This document shows, piece by piece, positions 1-5,531 of a stretch of DNA of 5,531 bases. The stretch is from Paracoccaceae bacterium. GTDB taxonomy: Bacteria > Pseudomonadota > Alphaproteobacteria > Rhodobacterales > Rhodobacteraceae. Under the pieces are notes generated by a model. That model searched no databases. It had not been told where the DNA came from and saw only the letters and a list, made by a program, of their open reading frames with translations. The position numbers and the translations under genes are program-made. Numbering within the stretch: the stretch's first letter is position 1; every line of letters starts with the position of its first letter. The stretch covers positions 1-5,531 of the forward strand of contig SPLB01000192.1 in NCBI GenBank assembly GCA_004566265.1, in the 5' to 3' direction.

Positions 1-650
1 ATCATATCCGACGAACAGCAATACAGTTGCACGTCCAGCGCGCCCATGACCTCGGTCAAACGCCAATAGGTCTCGGATGCACGCGTATCCTGTGTTGCGA
101 ACAGATACCCCAACCCTGACGAGCGCACGTCATAGGTTCCGACCCGACCGCGAAAAACCTCTGGGTGTTGGCGCAATAAATCAATGAGGTCGTGCCGGTC
201 TTTCGGCACCGGAAGATCTGAAAACCCGACCTTAGAGATGACAATGGCTGCTGGCTCTTGCGTGAAGGCAAACAACATATCATTCCAAACCGCCCAGTCT
301 GGAAGGGATTGCGTTGCGCTTGAAGAATGTCGCTGCGCCATGCCATCGTTGGCGAGCTTTGTCTGGAGATCCATTGCGCTTGATATGGCCAGATCAAAGG
401 TCTCGTTCTCGATCTGAAGCGCTCGCATCAACTCGGTCGAGCTGACGACGACATATTCAATTTCAGTTTCAGGATTGGCTTCGAGATAAGAGGACACCAT
501 GGGGGCAAAGAACCCAATGTCAGCCGTGGAAATGATCCGAAGCCGTTCCACACCACCTGCGGCACCAAACCGGGTTTGGTCCTCAATTTCGAAGGCGGCA
601 GCGGGTGCGGCCAGGACCATCAGGACGAGGGAAAGAAGAACGTGACGCAT
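1..650 (-). CDS. Periplasmic solute-binding protein of the sensor operon (ABC-type substrate-binding fold), 3' end beyond window
   Basis: An uninterrupted reading frame runs leftward from ATG at 650 to the window edge, giving 216 complete codons with no stop. Residues 1-19 form a clear Sec signal peptide (short basic start, hydrophobic core, AAPAAA end), with cleavage likely before Phe20, so the protein is exported to the periplasm. The mature part resembles bacterial extracellular solute-binding proteins of the iron/thiamine-binding-like ABC type: a first beta strand LRIISTADIG (37-46), a LPDWAVWNDMLFAFTQEP segment (116-133) followed by AAIVISK, a GRVGTYDVRSSGLGYLF segment (168-184), and LYCCSSDM at the break. 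No ABC permease or ATPase gene is visible in the window. The start is supported by AGGAG at 658-662, 7 nt upstream, and by the signal peptide. It overlaps the kinase gene by 31 bp, so the two are almost certainly co-transcribed. A ligand-presenting partner for the kinase is inferred from context; an orphan transporter component is the alternative. Confidence 0.85.
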   Translation of the reverse strand, partial: MRHVLLSLVLMVLAAPAAAFEIEDQTRFGAAGGVERLRIISTADIGFFAPMVSSYLEANPETEIEYVVVSSTELMRALQIENETFDLAISSAMDLQTKLANDGMAQRHSSSATQSLPDWAVWNDMLFAFTQEPAAIVISKVGFSDLPVPKDRHDLIDLLRQHPEVFRGRVGTYDVRSSGLGYLFATQDTRASETYWRLTEVMGALDVQLYCCSSDM

Positions 651-1996
651 CCGCCAACTCCTGCAATATTGCTTATCCTTAAAGATCCACCGTGCGCGTC
701 GAGCACTTCTTTTGCGATGGTCAGCCCCAGGCCAGAACCAATCACATCCCCGGCATTGCCGCCACGGGTGAACCGCCCTGTGAGGGTGTCAATCTCATCC
801 TCGGGAAAGCCCGGCCCAGTATCACAGACCGTCAGGACGGCCGCCTCCGTGTCGGCTTTGACGCAAACCTCCACCTGCGTGCCTTCGGGTGAGTATTTTA
901 TAGCGTTATCCAACACATTTAATAGTGCATTTTGCAGCAGAATCGGGTCGCCCTTCAGCCGAAATGACTCCAGAACAGGCGCCGCGAGACGAATGGCTTT
1001 CAGTTCTGAAACAGGTCGCTGACGTTCAACCGTGTCTGCCACCAACTGCGCCAGATCCACCTCGTGTTTCGCAAGATCATCAAGCCGAAACGTCACCATC
1101 GCATGATCCAGCAACTGGCCCGCGGTGCGCGAACTGTCATCGATAGCGTGGATCATTTCAGACAGCGCAGCGATGGTTGCTGCATCCTGTGTTCTGTGGC
1201 GCGCGATTTCAGCCTTGGTCCGAACAATCGCCAGCGGCGTGCGCACCCGATGTGCGGCTTCTGCGATGAAATCCTCGGATCGGGTGAGCGACTTCTTCAG
1301 CCGTTTCATCAATGAATTCAGTGATGTTACCAATGGGACCATTTCCTTTGGCACCGGCGCCGCAACAGGTCGCAAGTCCTTGGGCCCACGCCGCGACACC
1401 GACACCGTTAAACGGTCAAGCGGACGAATGGTACTGCGCGCCACCAAAATGGCCAGAAGGACAGACGACAGAAAAAAACCAAAGCCAATCCCCATTGAGG
1501 TCCGCGAAATCCAGGCAAGCGCCTGTTTCTGGCCCATGCGCGTTTGCGCCACTGACACCTGCAATAGCCTTTGGCCCACATCGGTCGCAACAAAGCGTTG
1601 GACCGATGCAATGCGGACCTCCTCGCCCAAAAACGCAGCGGAGAAAAAGCCAAGCTCCGCAGCCCTGCCTCCATCAGGAAGCGGGAGATCTGCGTAGCCG
1701 CTGAGAAACTCATCTTCCAGCCGGATCGCATAAAAGACCCGTTCATTCACAACCCCATCCAACATGGAAAGCGCTGAATACGGAAAATCGAGACTGATTT
1801 GGCCGCCCACAAATCGGGCGCTGTCCAGAATGGAGCGGGCGGAAGCGTCCAAAACACTGTCCTGACTTTGCTGTGCGACCTGGCTGGCGACCGACATAAC
1901 CACAAAATAAACCGCAACCGCCAGAACAGCTGCGCTGGCCAATAGGGACAGCAGCAATCTACGCCGAATTGAGCCTCTTGATAATGTCGGCTTCAT
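620..1996 (-). CDS. tctE: TctE-like sensor histidine kinase
   Basis: This 458-residue inner-membrane histidine kinase should sense a periplasmic signal and phosphorylate the adjacent TctD-like regulator. Visible architecture: a basic N-terminus (RRR, 11-13), TM1 at about 14-36, a periplasmic domain at about 37-165 of the type found in TctE/QseC-like kinases, TM2 at about 168-187, a linker starting RSTIRPLDRL, then the DHp domain with the H-box EAAHRVRTPLA and phospho-acceptor His249. The ATPase domain shows the N-box NVLDNAIKYSP (360-370), the G1 box DTGPGF (392-397), an F-box-like region (FTRGG, 409-413) and the G2 box GSGLGL (420-425). All catalytic motifs are intact and the length is normal for the family. 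Its ATG overlaps the regulator's TGA in an ATGA, with GGAAG just upstream, indicating translational coupling. The TctE name rests on the divergent tctCBA genes plus kinase type; the ligand is unknown. Confidence 0.93.
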   Translation of the reverse strand: MKPTLSRGSIRRRLLLSLLASAAVLAVAVYFVVMSVASQVAQQSQDSVLDASARSILDSARFVGGQISLDFPYSALSMLDGVVNERVFYAIRLEDEFLSGYADLPLPDGGRAAELGFFSAAFLGEEVRIASVQRFVATDVGQRLLQVSVAQTRMGQKQALAWISRTSMGIGFGFFLSSVLLAILVARSTIRPLDRLTVSVSRRGPKDLRPVAAPVPKEMVPLVTSLNSLMKRLKKSLTRSEDFIAEAAHRVRTPLAIVRTKAEIARHRTQDAATIAALSEMIHAIDDSSRTAGQLLDHAMVTFRLDDLAKHEVDLAQLVADTVERQRPVSELKAIRLAAPVLESFRLKGDPILLQNALLNVLDNAIKYSPEGTQVEVCVKADTEAAVLTVCDTGPGFPEDEIDTLTGRFTRGGNAGDVIGSGLGLTIAKEVLDAHGGSLRISNIAGVGGCVTFFFPSS

Positions 1997-2658
1997 GCAA
2001 CTTCCAGTTTGTAGCCAAGTCCGCGCAATGTGGTAATCCGAACCGATGAGCCCTCAAGGTGGCGACGCAGGCGCCCGACGTAGACCTCAATCGCGTTTTC
2101 CGACATGTCATCCTCGTGGAAGATTAACCGCTCCATCAAGGCGGATTTTGAAAAAATCTGACCGGGCGATTTGGCAAAGATTTCGAACAATCGAAGTTCC
2201 CGGGTGCGCAATTGAATGTCGCGTTCGCCATATTTCAGAATGCCAGCGCGCGAATCGAATCCAAGGTTGCCGAGCACAGTCAGGTTTTGCGCTTCCCCCC
2301 CACGCCGCCTCAGCACGGCCCGACAGCGCGCTTCCAGTTCGGCAAAGTCGATGGGTTTGACCATGTAATCATCCGCGCCAAGATCCAAAATTCTGACCCT
2401 GTCAGAGACCTCGGATCGCGCTGTCAGCACTATCACCGGCGTCCGTAGCCTGGCTTGACGATGGCGCGAGAGGAAGGATCGCCCGTCGCCATCGGGTAGG
2501 TTTATATCCAATAAAATCAGATCATACTCAGAAACAGCCACAAAATCCCAAGCGGTCTGTAAATCGCCTGCGTGATCCACCACATGCCCGTCGAGACCAA
2601 GTCGATCCGTCACGGATTCGGCGAGTTTTTGATTGTCCTCGATTAACAAAAAGCGCAT
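1993..2658 (-). CDS. tctD: TctD-like response regulator, OmpR/PhoB family
   Basis: A 221-residue cytoplasmic DNA-binding response regulator. The receiver domain (about 1-115) has the acidic pair Glu7/Asp8 in LLIEDN, phospho-acceptor Asp51 in LLLDINLPDGDG, Thr79 in VIVLTA and Lys101 in MVKP. The C-terminal winged-helix domain (about 125-220) has the RTRELRLFEIF strand/helix, a recognition-helix region ENAIEVYVGRLRRHL and the terminal hairpin ITTLRGLGYKL, all typical of OmpR/PhoB proteins. The start at 2658 is chosen because MRFLLIEDN begins the receiver fold exactly. The frame stays open upstream to 2826, but that would add 56 non-homologous-looking residues and run through the intergenic region into tctC. 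The ribosome binding site is not ideal: GGAG lies only 3 nt from the ATG and GGGAG is 14 nt away. It is first in a leftward operon with the kinase and solute-binding protein, and divergent to tctCBA, its likely target. Confidence 0.93.
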   Translation of the reverse strand: MRFLLIEDNQKLAESVTDRLGLDGHVVDHAGDLQTAWDFVAVSEYDLILLDINLPDGDGRSFLSRHRQARLRTPVIVLTARSEVSDRVRILDLGADDYMVKPIDFAELEARCRAVLRRRGGEAQNLTVLGNLGFDSRAGILKYGERDIQLRTRELRLFEIFAKSPGQIFSKSALMERLIFHEDDMSENAIEVYVGRLRRHLEGSSVRITTLRGLGYKLEVA

Positions 2659-2693
2659 TGTCTCCGGCCATCTCCCTTTGGTGTTTTTCCTGC

Positions 2694-2711
2694 GTGTCAG
2701 CTCGGTGTCAG
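2694..2711 (+). promoter_or_regulatory. Candidate operator: GTGTCAG direct repeat with 11-bp period
   Basis: GTGTCAG occurs at 2694-2700 and again, identical, at 2705-2711, separated by CTCG, so the half-sites repeat every 11 bp. OmpR/PhoB-family regulators bind as head-to-tail dimers to direct repeats of about this period, and the only regulator in the window is of that family. The site lies just upstream of the possible tctC -10 (TTCAAT), where an activator could replace a missing -35. A GACAC further right (2733-2737) is an inverted partial match. Binding by the TctD-like protein is inferred. Confidence 0.45.
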
Positions 2712-2733
2712 GTTCAATCTCCACCCTCCCCCG

Positions 2734-2762
2734 ACACAAGCGGTGAAGGCCGCATTTGTCAA
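2734..2762 (-). promoter_or_regulatory. Possible promoter for the regulator operon
   Basis: On the minus strand a perfect TTGACA (2762 to 2757) is followed, after 17 nt, by TTGTGT (2739 to 2734), which matches the -10 consensus poorly. The spacing is ideal but the -10 is weak, so this is a candidate only. Transcription would start around 2727 and give a leader of roughly 70 nt before the regulator ATG at 2658. The -35 lies within 8 bp of the tctC Shine-Dalgarno sequence on the opposite strand. Confidence 0.3.
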
Positions 2763-2764
2763 AT

Positions 2765-2770
2765 GGGAGG
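2765..2770 (+). promoter_or_regulatory. tctC ribosome binding site
   Basis: GGGAGG lies 7 nt upstream of ATG at 2778. This decides the tctC start against an in-frame ATG at 2763, which would sit on the Shine-Dalgarno sequence itself and add five residues before the signal peptide. Confidence 0.85.
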
Positions 2771-2777
2771 AAACCAA

Positions 2778-3758
2778 ATGACTTTTGAACTGGGCCGTCG
2801 CGCCCTGCTCGCCGTGGCTGCGGCATTCACCCTGTCCGGCCCGGCATTTGCGGATGGGCACAAAGTTCTGGACAGCGTCCACTTTCTGATACCCGGCGGT
2901 GCCGGCGGCGGCTGGGATGGCACCGCGCGTGGCACCGGGGAGGCCCTGACCGGCGCAGGATTGGTCGGCACCGCCTCCTATGAGAACATGTCGGGCGGTG
3001 GCGGTGGCAAGGCCATCGGCTACATGATTGAAAACGCCGACAGCCAGCATGGCACCCTGATGGTCAACTCGACCCCGATCGTGATCCGTTCGCTGACCGG
3101 CGTGTTCCCGCACAACTTCCGGGATCTGACGCTGGTCGCTGGCACCATTGGTGACTACGCAGCCCTCGTCGTGAACAAAGACAGCCCGATTAACTCGATG
3201 GCGGATCTCATTTCCGCCTATGACGCCGATCCTTCTGGTACAGCCATTGGCGGTGGCTCTGTCCCCGGCGGTATGGATCACCTGGTTGCTGCGATGGTGA
3301 TGGAGGCCGCGGGCAAAGACCCACTGGATCTGAAATACATCCCCTATGACGCAGGCGGCAAAGCCATGGCTGCGCTCTTGTCCGGAGAGATCAAGGCGCT
3401 CTCTACGGGCTTCTCAGAGGCGGTTGCATTGGCCGAAGCAGGTGAAGTGAAAGTCATCGGCGTCACCTCCGACGAACGCGTCGATGCTTACGCAGATGCC
3501 GCGACCATGAAAGAACAAGGTATCGACACCACTTTTGTGAACTGGCGTGGATTCTTTGCAGCGCCAGGTTTGCCGGAAGACAAACTGGCCATGTACCAAA
3601 ACGCGCTGACCAAAATGTATGACACCCCCGAGTGGGAGGCCGTGCGTGCCCGCAATGGTTGGGTCAATATTCACAACTCTGGCGATGACTTCAAAGCCTT
3701 CCTTGAAGGCCAAGAGCAAGCCATCGGTGACCTGATGAAGAAGCTCGGCTTCCTTTAA
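2778..3758 (+). CDS. tctC: TctC, periplasmic substrate-binding protein of a tripartite tricarboxylate transporter
   Basis: A 326-residue secreted binding protein of the TctC/Bug family, which captures carboxylate-type substrates in the periplasm and hands them to the TctA/TctB membrane complex. Residues 1-25 are a signal peptide (basic RR at 7-8, hydrophobic core, cleavage likely after AFA, before Asp26). The first ligand-loop motif is PGGAGGGWDGTAR (39-51), equivalent to the glycine-rich loop that clamps the substrate carboxylate in the family. The second loop is ENMSGGGGGKAIGYM (69-83), and GGGSVPGGMDHLVA (158-171) and YIPYDAGGKAMAALLSGEI (187-205) follow the family pattern. The length matches family norms of about 300-330. 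It is first in tctCBA, with tctB starting 73 bp downstream after a hairpin. Substrate is not determinable here; citrate is the classical ligand, but family members take many di- and tricarboxylates and aromatic acids. Confidence 0.93.
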   Translation: MTFELGRRALLAVAAAFTLSGPAFADGHKVLDSVHFLIPGGAGGGWDGTARGTGEALTGAGLVGTASYENMSGGGGGKAIGYMIENADSQHGTLMVNSTPIVIRSLTGVFPHNFRDLTLVAGTIGDYAALVVNKDSPINSMADLISAYDADPSGTAIGGGSVPGGMDHLVAAMVMEAAGKDPLDLKYIPYDAGGKAMAALLSGEIKALSTGFSEAVALAEAGEVKVIGVTSDERVDAYADAATMKEQGIDTTFVNWRGFFAAPGLPEDKLAMYQNALTKMYDTPEWEAVRARNGWVNIHNSGDDFKAFLEGQEQAIGDLMKKLGFL

Positions 3759-3785
3759 AAATCCAGAAAAACAAAGAAAATTAGC

Positions 3786-3810
3786 GCACCCGGCCGCTCA
3801 GGTCGGGTGC
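3786..3810 (+). terminator. Intercistronic hairpin between tctC and tctB
   Basis: GCACCCGGCC (3786-3795) pairs with GGTCGGGTGC (3801-3810) over 10 bp, including one G-U wobble, around a 5-nt GCTCA loop. The sequence after it (ATTCCATCAA) has no U-tract, so it is not a classical intrinsic terminator. More likely it stabilises the upstream tctC message against 3' exonucleases or causes partial termination, raising TctC relative to TctB/TctA. It ends 21 nt before the tctB ATG and 10 nt before its ribosome binding site. That the hairpin exists is seen directly; its role is inferred. Confidence 0.65.
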
Positions 3811-3831
3811 ATTCCATCAAGGGAGGGGATC

Positions 3832-4314
3832 ATGGCACTCGATCGTTGGGTCGCATTTGTCATTCTTTGCGCAGCCCTGGCCTATGGCTATGCTGCCTTT
3901 TTCACCATGGACGCCAGCCTGCCGCCGTTCATGCAACGCAACCCGATCTGGCCCAGCACCTTCCCAAAGGTTCTCTGTGTCATGGCTGTTCTGACATCGT
4001 TGTTTATTGTGCTTGGGTTTGAGAAAGCGCCCAAAAGCGATAAAAAACCGGACATCGACTATCGCCGTTTGGGTGACTATCATCTGACACATGCGCTGCT
4101 GTTGATCGGCCTCATGGTGGCCTATGCCCTGTGCCTGCGCCCGCTTGGGTTTCTGTTTTCCACATTCGCATTTTTGGCGATTGGGGCCTTTGTTCTGGGC
4201 GAACGCAAATTTCACATCCTGGTCCCGGTTGCAGCTCTGGCCAGCGGCACCGTCTGGTATTTGGTCGATCAGATGCTGGGCATCTTCCTGCGCCCCTGGC
4301 CGATGTTTCTTTGA
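3832..4314 (+). CDS. tctB: TctB, small membrane subunit of the tripartite tricarboxylate transporter
   Basis: A 160-residue integral membrane protein, the small, poorly conserved partner of TctA. Hydrophobic segments fall at about 5-24, 45-63, 85-102, 104-123 and 128-149. A polar cytoplasmic-looking loop with KAPKSDKKPDIDYRR (65-79) separates the second and third. RPLGFLFSTFAFL (103-115), a Pro-Leu-Gly-Phe at the start of a helix, is characteristic of TctB proteins. Length and topology match the family. The start is supported by GGAGG (3822-3826), 5 nt upstream of the ATG. The gene ends 12 nt before tctA, and its stop codon overlaps the tctA ribosome binding site (AGGAGG, 4314-4319), which suggests coupled translation and a fixed TctB:TctA ratio. 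Identification rests on position between tctC and tctA plus topology. Confidence 0.92.
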   Translation: MALDRWVAFVILCAALAYGYAAFFTMDASLPPFMQRNPIWPSTFPKVLCVMAVLTSLFIVLGFEKAPKSDKKPDIDYRRLGDYHLTHALLLIGLMVAYALCLRPLGFLFSTFAFLAIGAFVLGERKFHILVPVAALASGTVWYLVDQMLGIFLRPWPMFL

Positions 4315-4319
4315 GGAGG
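4314..4319 (+). promoter_or_regulatory. tctA ribosome binding site overlapping the tctB stop
   Basis: A full-consensus AGGAGG shares its first A with the TGA stop of tctB and lies 7 nt upstream of the tctA ATG at 4327. Ribosomes finishing tctB would stop directly on this site, consistent with coupled translation. Confidence 0.8.
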
Positions 4320-4326
4320 CGAACTG

Positions 4327-5531
4327 ATGCTTGAAGGTTTGATGATCGGCCTGGCCGCCGCCTTTTCGGTCCAAAATTTGCTCATGGTGGTTGCCGGGTG
4401 TCTGATCGGCACCTTTATCGGCATGTTGCCGGGCCTTGGGCCAATGTCCATTATTGCCATTATGATCCCGGTTGCGATCACCATCGGTGACCCGTCTGCT
4501 GCTCTGATCCTGCTGGCTGGGGTTTACTACGGGGCCATCTTTGGGGGCTCAACGTCTTCTATTCTGCTGAATGCACCGGGTGTTGCAGGGACAGTCGCCA
4601 CCAGCTTTGACGGCTATCCAATGGCACGCAAGGGCCAGGCTGGCAAGGCCCTCACCATTGCAGCGATTGCCTCGTTTGGCGGCGGCACGATTGGTGCTGT
4701 TTTGCTGATGGTTTTTGCCCCGATGTTGTCAACGGTCGCGCTTTTGTTCCACTCCGCCGAATATTTCGCGCTGATGGTTGTTGGTCTGTCAGCGATTGCC
4801 GCCTTTGCTGGCTCTGGCAATGTGGCCAAAGCCACGCTGATGACCCTTGTTGGTTTGATTATGGCCACCGTTGGCGAAGGCGCTTTGTTCAATATGCCGC
4901 GCTTCACCATGGGCCTGATGGATCTGCAGTCAGGGTTTAGCTTTATTACTCTGGCGATGGCTATGTTTGCCCTGCCTGAAGCGCTGTTTTTGGTGCTGAA
5001 CCCGGCGCGTGCGGCGCAAGGTGATAGTGGGAAAATCGAAAACCTCCGCATTACCCGGGACGAAGGCCGCAAGATCGCACCAGTCATTGGCCGCCAGTCG
5101 CTGCAAGGCTTCTTTATAGGCGTGTTGCCCGGCGCAGGGGCAACGATTGCATCCTTCCTCGGCTACGCGGTGGAGCGCAACATCGCGAGCAAAACGGATC
5201 AGGCCGAATTCGGCAAAGGGTCAATTAAAGGGCTTGCCGCTCCGGAAAGCGCAAACAATGCGGCCTGTACCGGATCGTTTGTGCCTCTTCTGACCCTCGG
5301 AATTCCTGGGTCTGGCACCACGGCAATTCTCTTGGGCGCGCTCATTGCGCTGAACGTCACACCCGGTCCCCGTTTGATGATCGACAATCCCCAGATCTTC
5401 TGGGCGGTGATCATCTCGATGTATATTGGCAATCTGGTCCTGCTGATCCTGAACCTGCCGCTGATCCCCTACATCGCAAAAGTCCTGACAATCCCGCGCA
5501 ACTATCTGATCCCTTTTATCCTGTTCTTCAC
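4327..5531 (+). CDS. tctA: TctA, large membrane subunit of the tripartite tricarboxylate transporter, 3' end beyond window
   Basis: An open frame from ATG 4327 to the edge gives 401 complete codons of a highly hydrophobic protein. Family members are about 500 residues, so roughly the last fifth is missing. TctA forms the translocation channel and, with TctB, imports substrate delivered by TctC using an ion gradient. Two inverted-repeat signature motifs are present: GMLPGLGP (32-39) and GVLPGAGATIASFLGYAVE (265-283). Also visible are YYGAIFGGSTSSILLNAPG (67-85), FDGYPMARKGQAGKAL (94-109), KGLAAPESANNAA (301-313) and LTLGIPGSGTTAILLGAL (322-339), all hallmarks of the family. Many Gly/Pro-rich helix breaks between hydrophobic spans fit a multi-pass protein. 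The start is fixed by AGGAGG at 4314-4319. No frameshift or missing motif is seen in the visible part. Confidence 0.96.
   Translation, partial: MLEGLMIGLAAAFSVQNLLMVVAGCLIGTFIGMLPGLGPMSIIAIMIPVAITIGDPSAALILLAGVYYGAIFGGSTSSILLNAPGVAGTVATSFDGYPMARKGQAGKALTIAAIASFGGGTIGAVLLMVFAPMLSTVALLFHSAEYFALMVVGLSAIAAFAGSGNVAKATLMTLVGLIMATVGEGALFNMPRFTMGLMDLQSGFSFITLAMAMFALPEALFLVLNPARAAQGDSGKIENLRITRDEGRKIAPVIGRQSLQGFFIGVLPGAGATIASFLGYAVERNIASKTDQAEFGKGSIKGLAAPESANNAACTGSFVPLLTLGIPGSGTTAILLGALIALNVTPGPRLMIDNPQIFWAVIISMYIGNLVLLILNLPLIPYIAKVLTIPRNYLIPFILFF

Larger units (their letters stand above)
2659..2777. promoter_or_regulatory. Divergent promoter region between tctD-like and tctC
   Basis: This 119-bp gap separates two genes that start in opposite directions, so it must contain both promoters and the control sites. 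Visible elements are a GTGTCAG direct repeat (2694-2711), an ATTTG-T-CAAAT palindrome (2754-2764) and a minus-strand TTGACA. No convincing sigma-70 pair reads toward tctC. TTCAAT (2713-2718) is a possible -10 (four of six consensus bases) with no matching -35, which would fit an activator-dependent promoter. No transcription start can be assigned by eye. Confidence 0.75.

Noticed and set aside
56..397. Minus-strand frame of 113 codons at the left edge
   Set aside because: It is an alternative frame of the solute-binding protein gene, which reads through in another frame with a signal peptide, ribosome binding site and coherent family motifs.
576..1697. Several plus-strand open frames opposite the histidine kinase gene (for example 576-1022 and 1125-1697)
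   Set aside because: They are antisense shadows of an intact, motif-complete kinase. Their products are low-complexity Ser/Pro/Arg-rich with no recognisable domain.
2740..2753. Small inverted repeat GCGG-TGAAGG-CCGC in the tctC leader
   Set aside because: A 4-bp stem of this composition is expected by chance, and no riboswitch-like structure surrounds it.
2658..2777. Upstream start for tctC at 2658, adding 40 residues
   Set aside because: It would place a non-secretory leader before an obvious signal peptide and start inside the regulator's start codon region; GGGAGG at 2765-2770 supports ATG 2778.
2659..2826. N-terminal extension of the response regulator from an ATG at 2826
   Set aside because: The added 56 residues precede a perfect receiver-domain start, would cross the whole divergent promoter region and enter tctC, and look like translated non-coding sequence.
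4614..5432. Minus-strand open frames opposite tctA
   Set aside because: They are shadows of the strongly conserved TctA coding frame and have no plausible ribosome binding site context or domain.
1..5531. Mobile elements, CRISPR arrays, tRNA or rRNA genes
   Set aside because: No terminal inverted repeats, transposase or integrase motifs, regularly spaced repeats or RNA-gene-like segments were seen; genes abut closely and form one coherent locus.

Overview
The window looks like a chromosomal segment of a moderately GC-rich proteobacterium. Gene order, codon choice (GC-leaning third positions, Gly/Ala-rich proteins) and the absence of an outer-membrane porin gene between regulator and transporter suggest an alphaproteobacterium, possibly of the Rhodobacteraceae/Roseobacter type. 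That assignment is inference from style, not from a marker gene.

The window holds one coherent locus: a tripartite tricarboxylate transporter (TTT) operon and its divergently transcribed two-component regulatory operon. Six protein-coding genes fill nearly all of it, and two run off the window edges. Leftward from about 2658 (minus strand) lie an OmpR-family response regulator (TctD-like, 1993-2658), a TctE-like sensor histidine kinase (620-1996, ATGA overlap with the regulator) and the first 216 codons of a secreted periplasmic solute-binding protein (1-650, overlapping the kinase 3' end by 31 bp). Rightward from 2778 (plus strand) lie tctC (periplasmic binding protein, 2778-3758), tctB (small membrane subunit, 3832-4314) and the first 401 codons of tctA (large membrane subunit, 4327 to the edge).

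The 119-bp divergent intergenic region (2659-2777) must carry both promoters. It contains a direct repeat of GTGTCAG with an 11-bp period, the geometry used by OmpR/PhoB-family regulators, and is the best candidate operator for the TctD-like protein. A perfect TTGACA on the minus strand lies next to the tctC ribosome binding site. A strong GC-rich hairpin without a U-tract lies between tctC and tctB and probably helps set binding protein above membrane subunits.

Proposed logic: the kinase, possibly assisted by the periplasmic protein encoded directly after it, senses a carboxylate-type ligand in the periplasm and phosphorylates the regulator. The regulator then activates tctCBA, whose TctC protein delivers substrate to the TctA/TctB membrane complex for cation-coupled uptake. 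The substrate cannot be fixed from sequence; citrate or other di/tricarboxylates is the family default. Nothing here is clearly an undescribed system. The least ordinary element is the solute-binding protein fused by overlap to the sensor operon.
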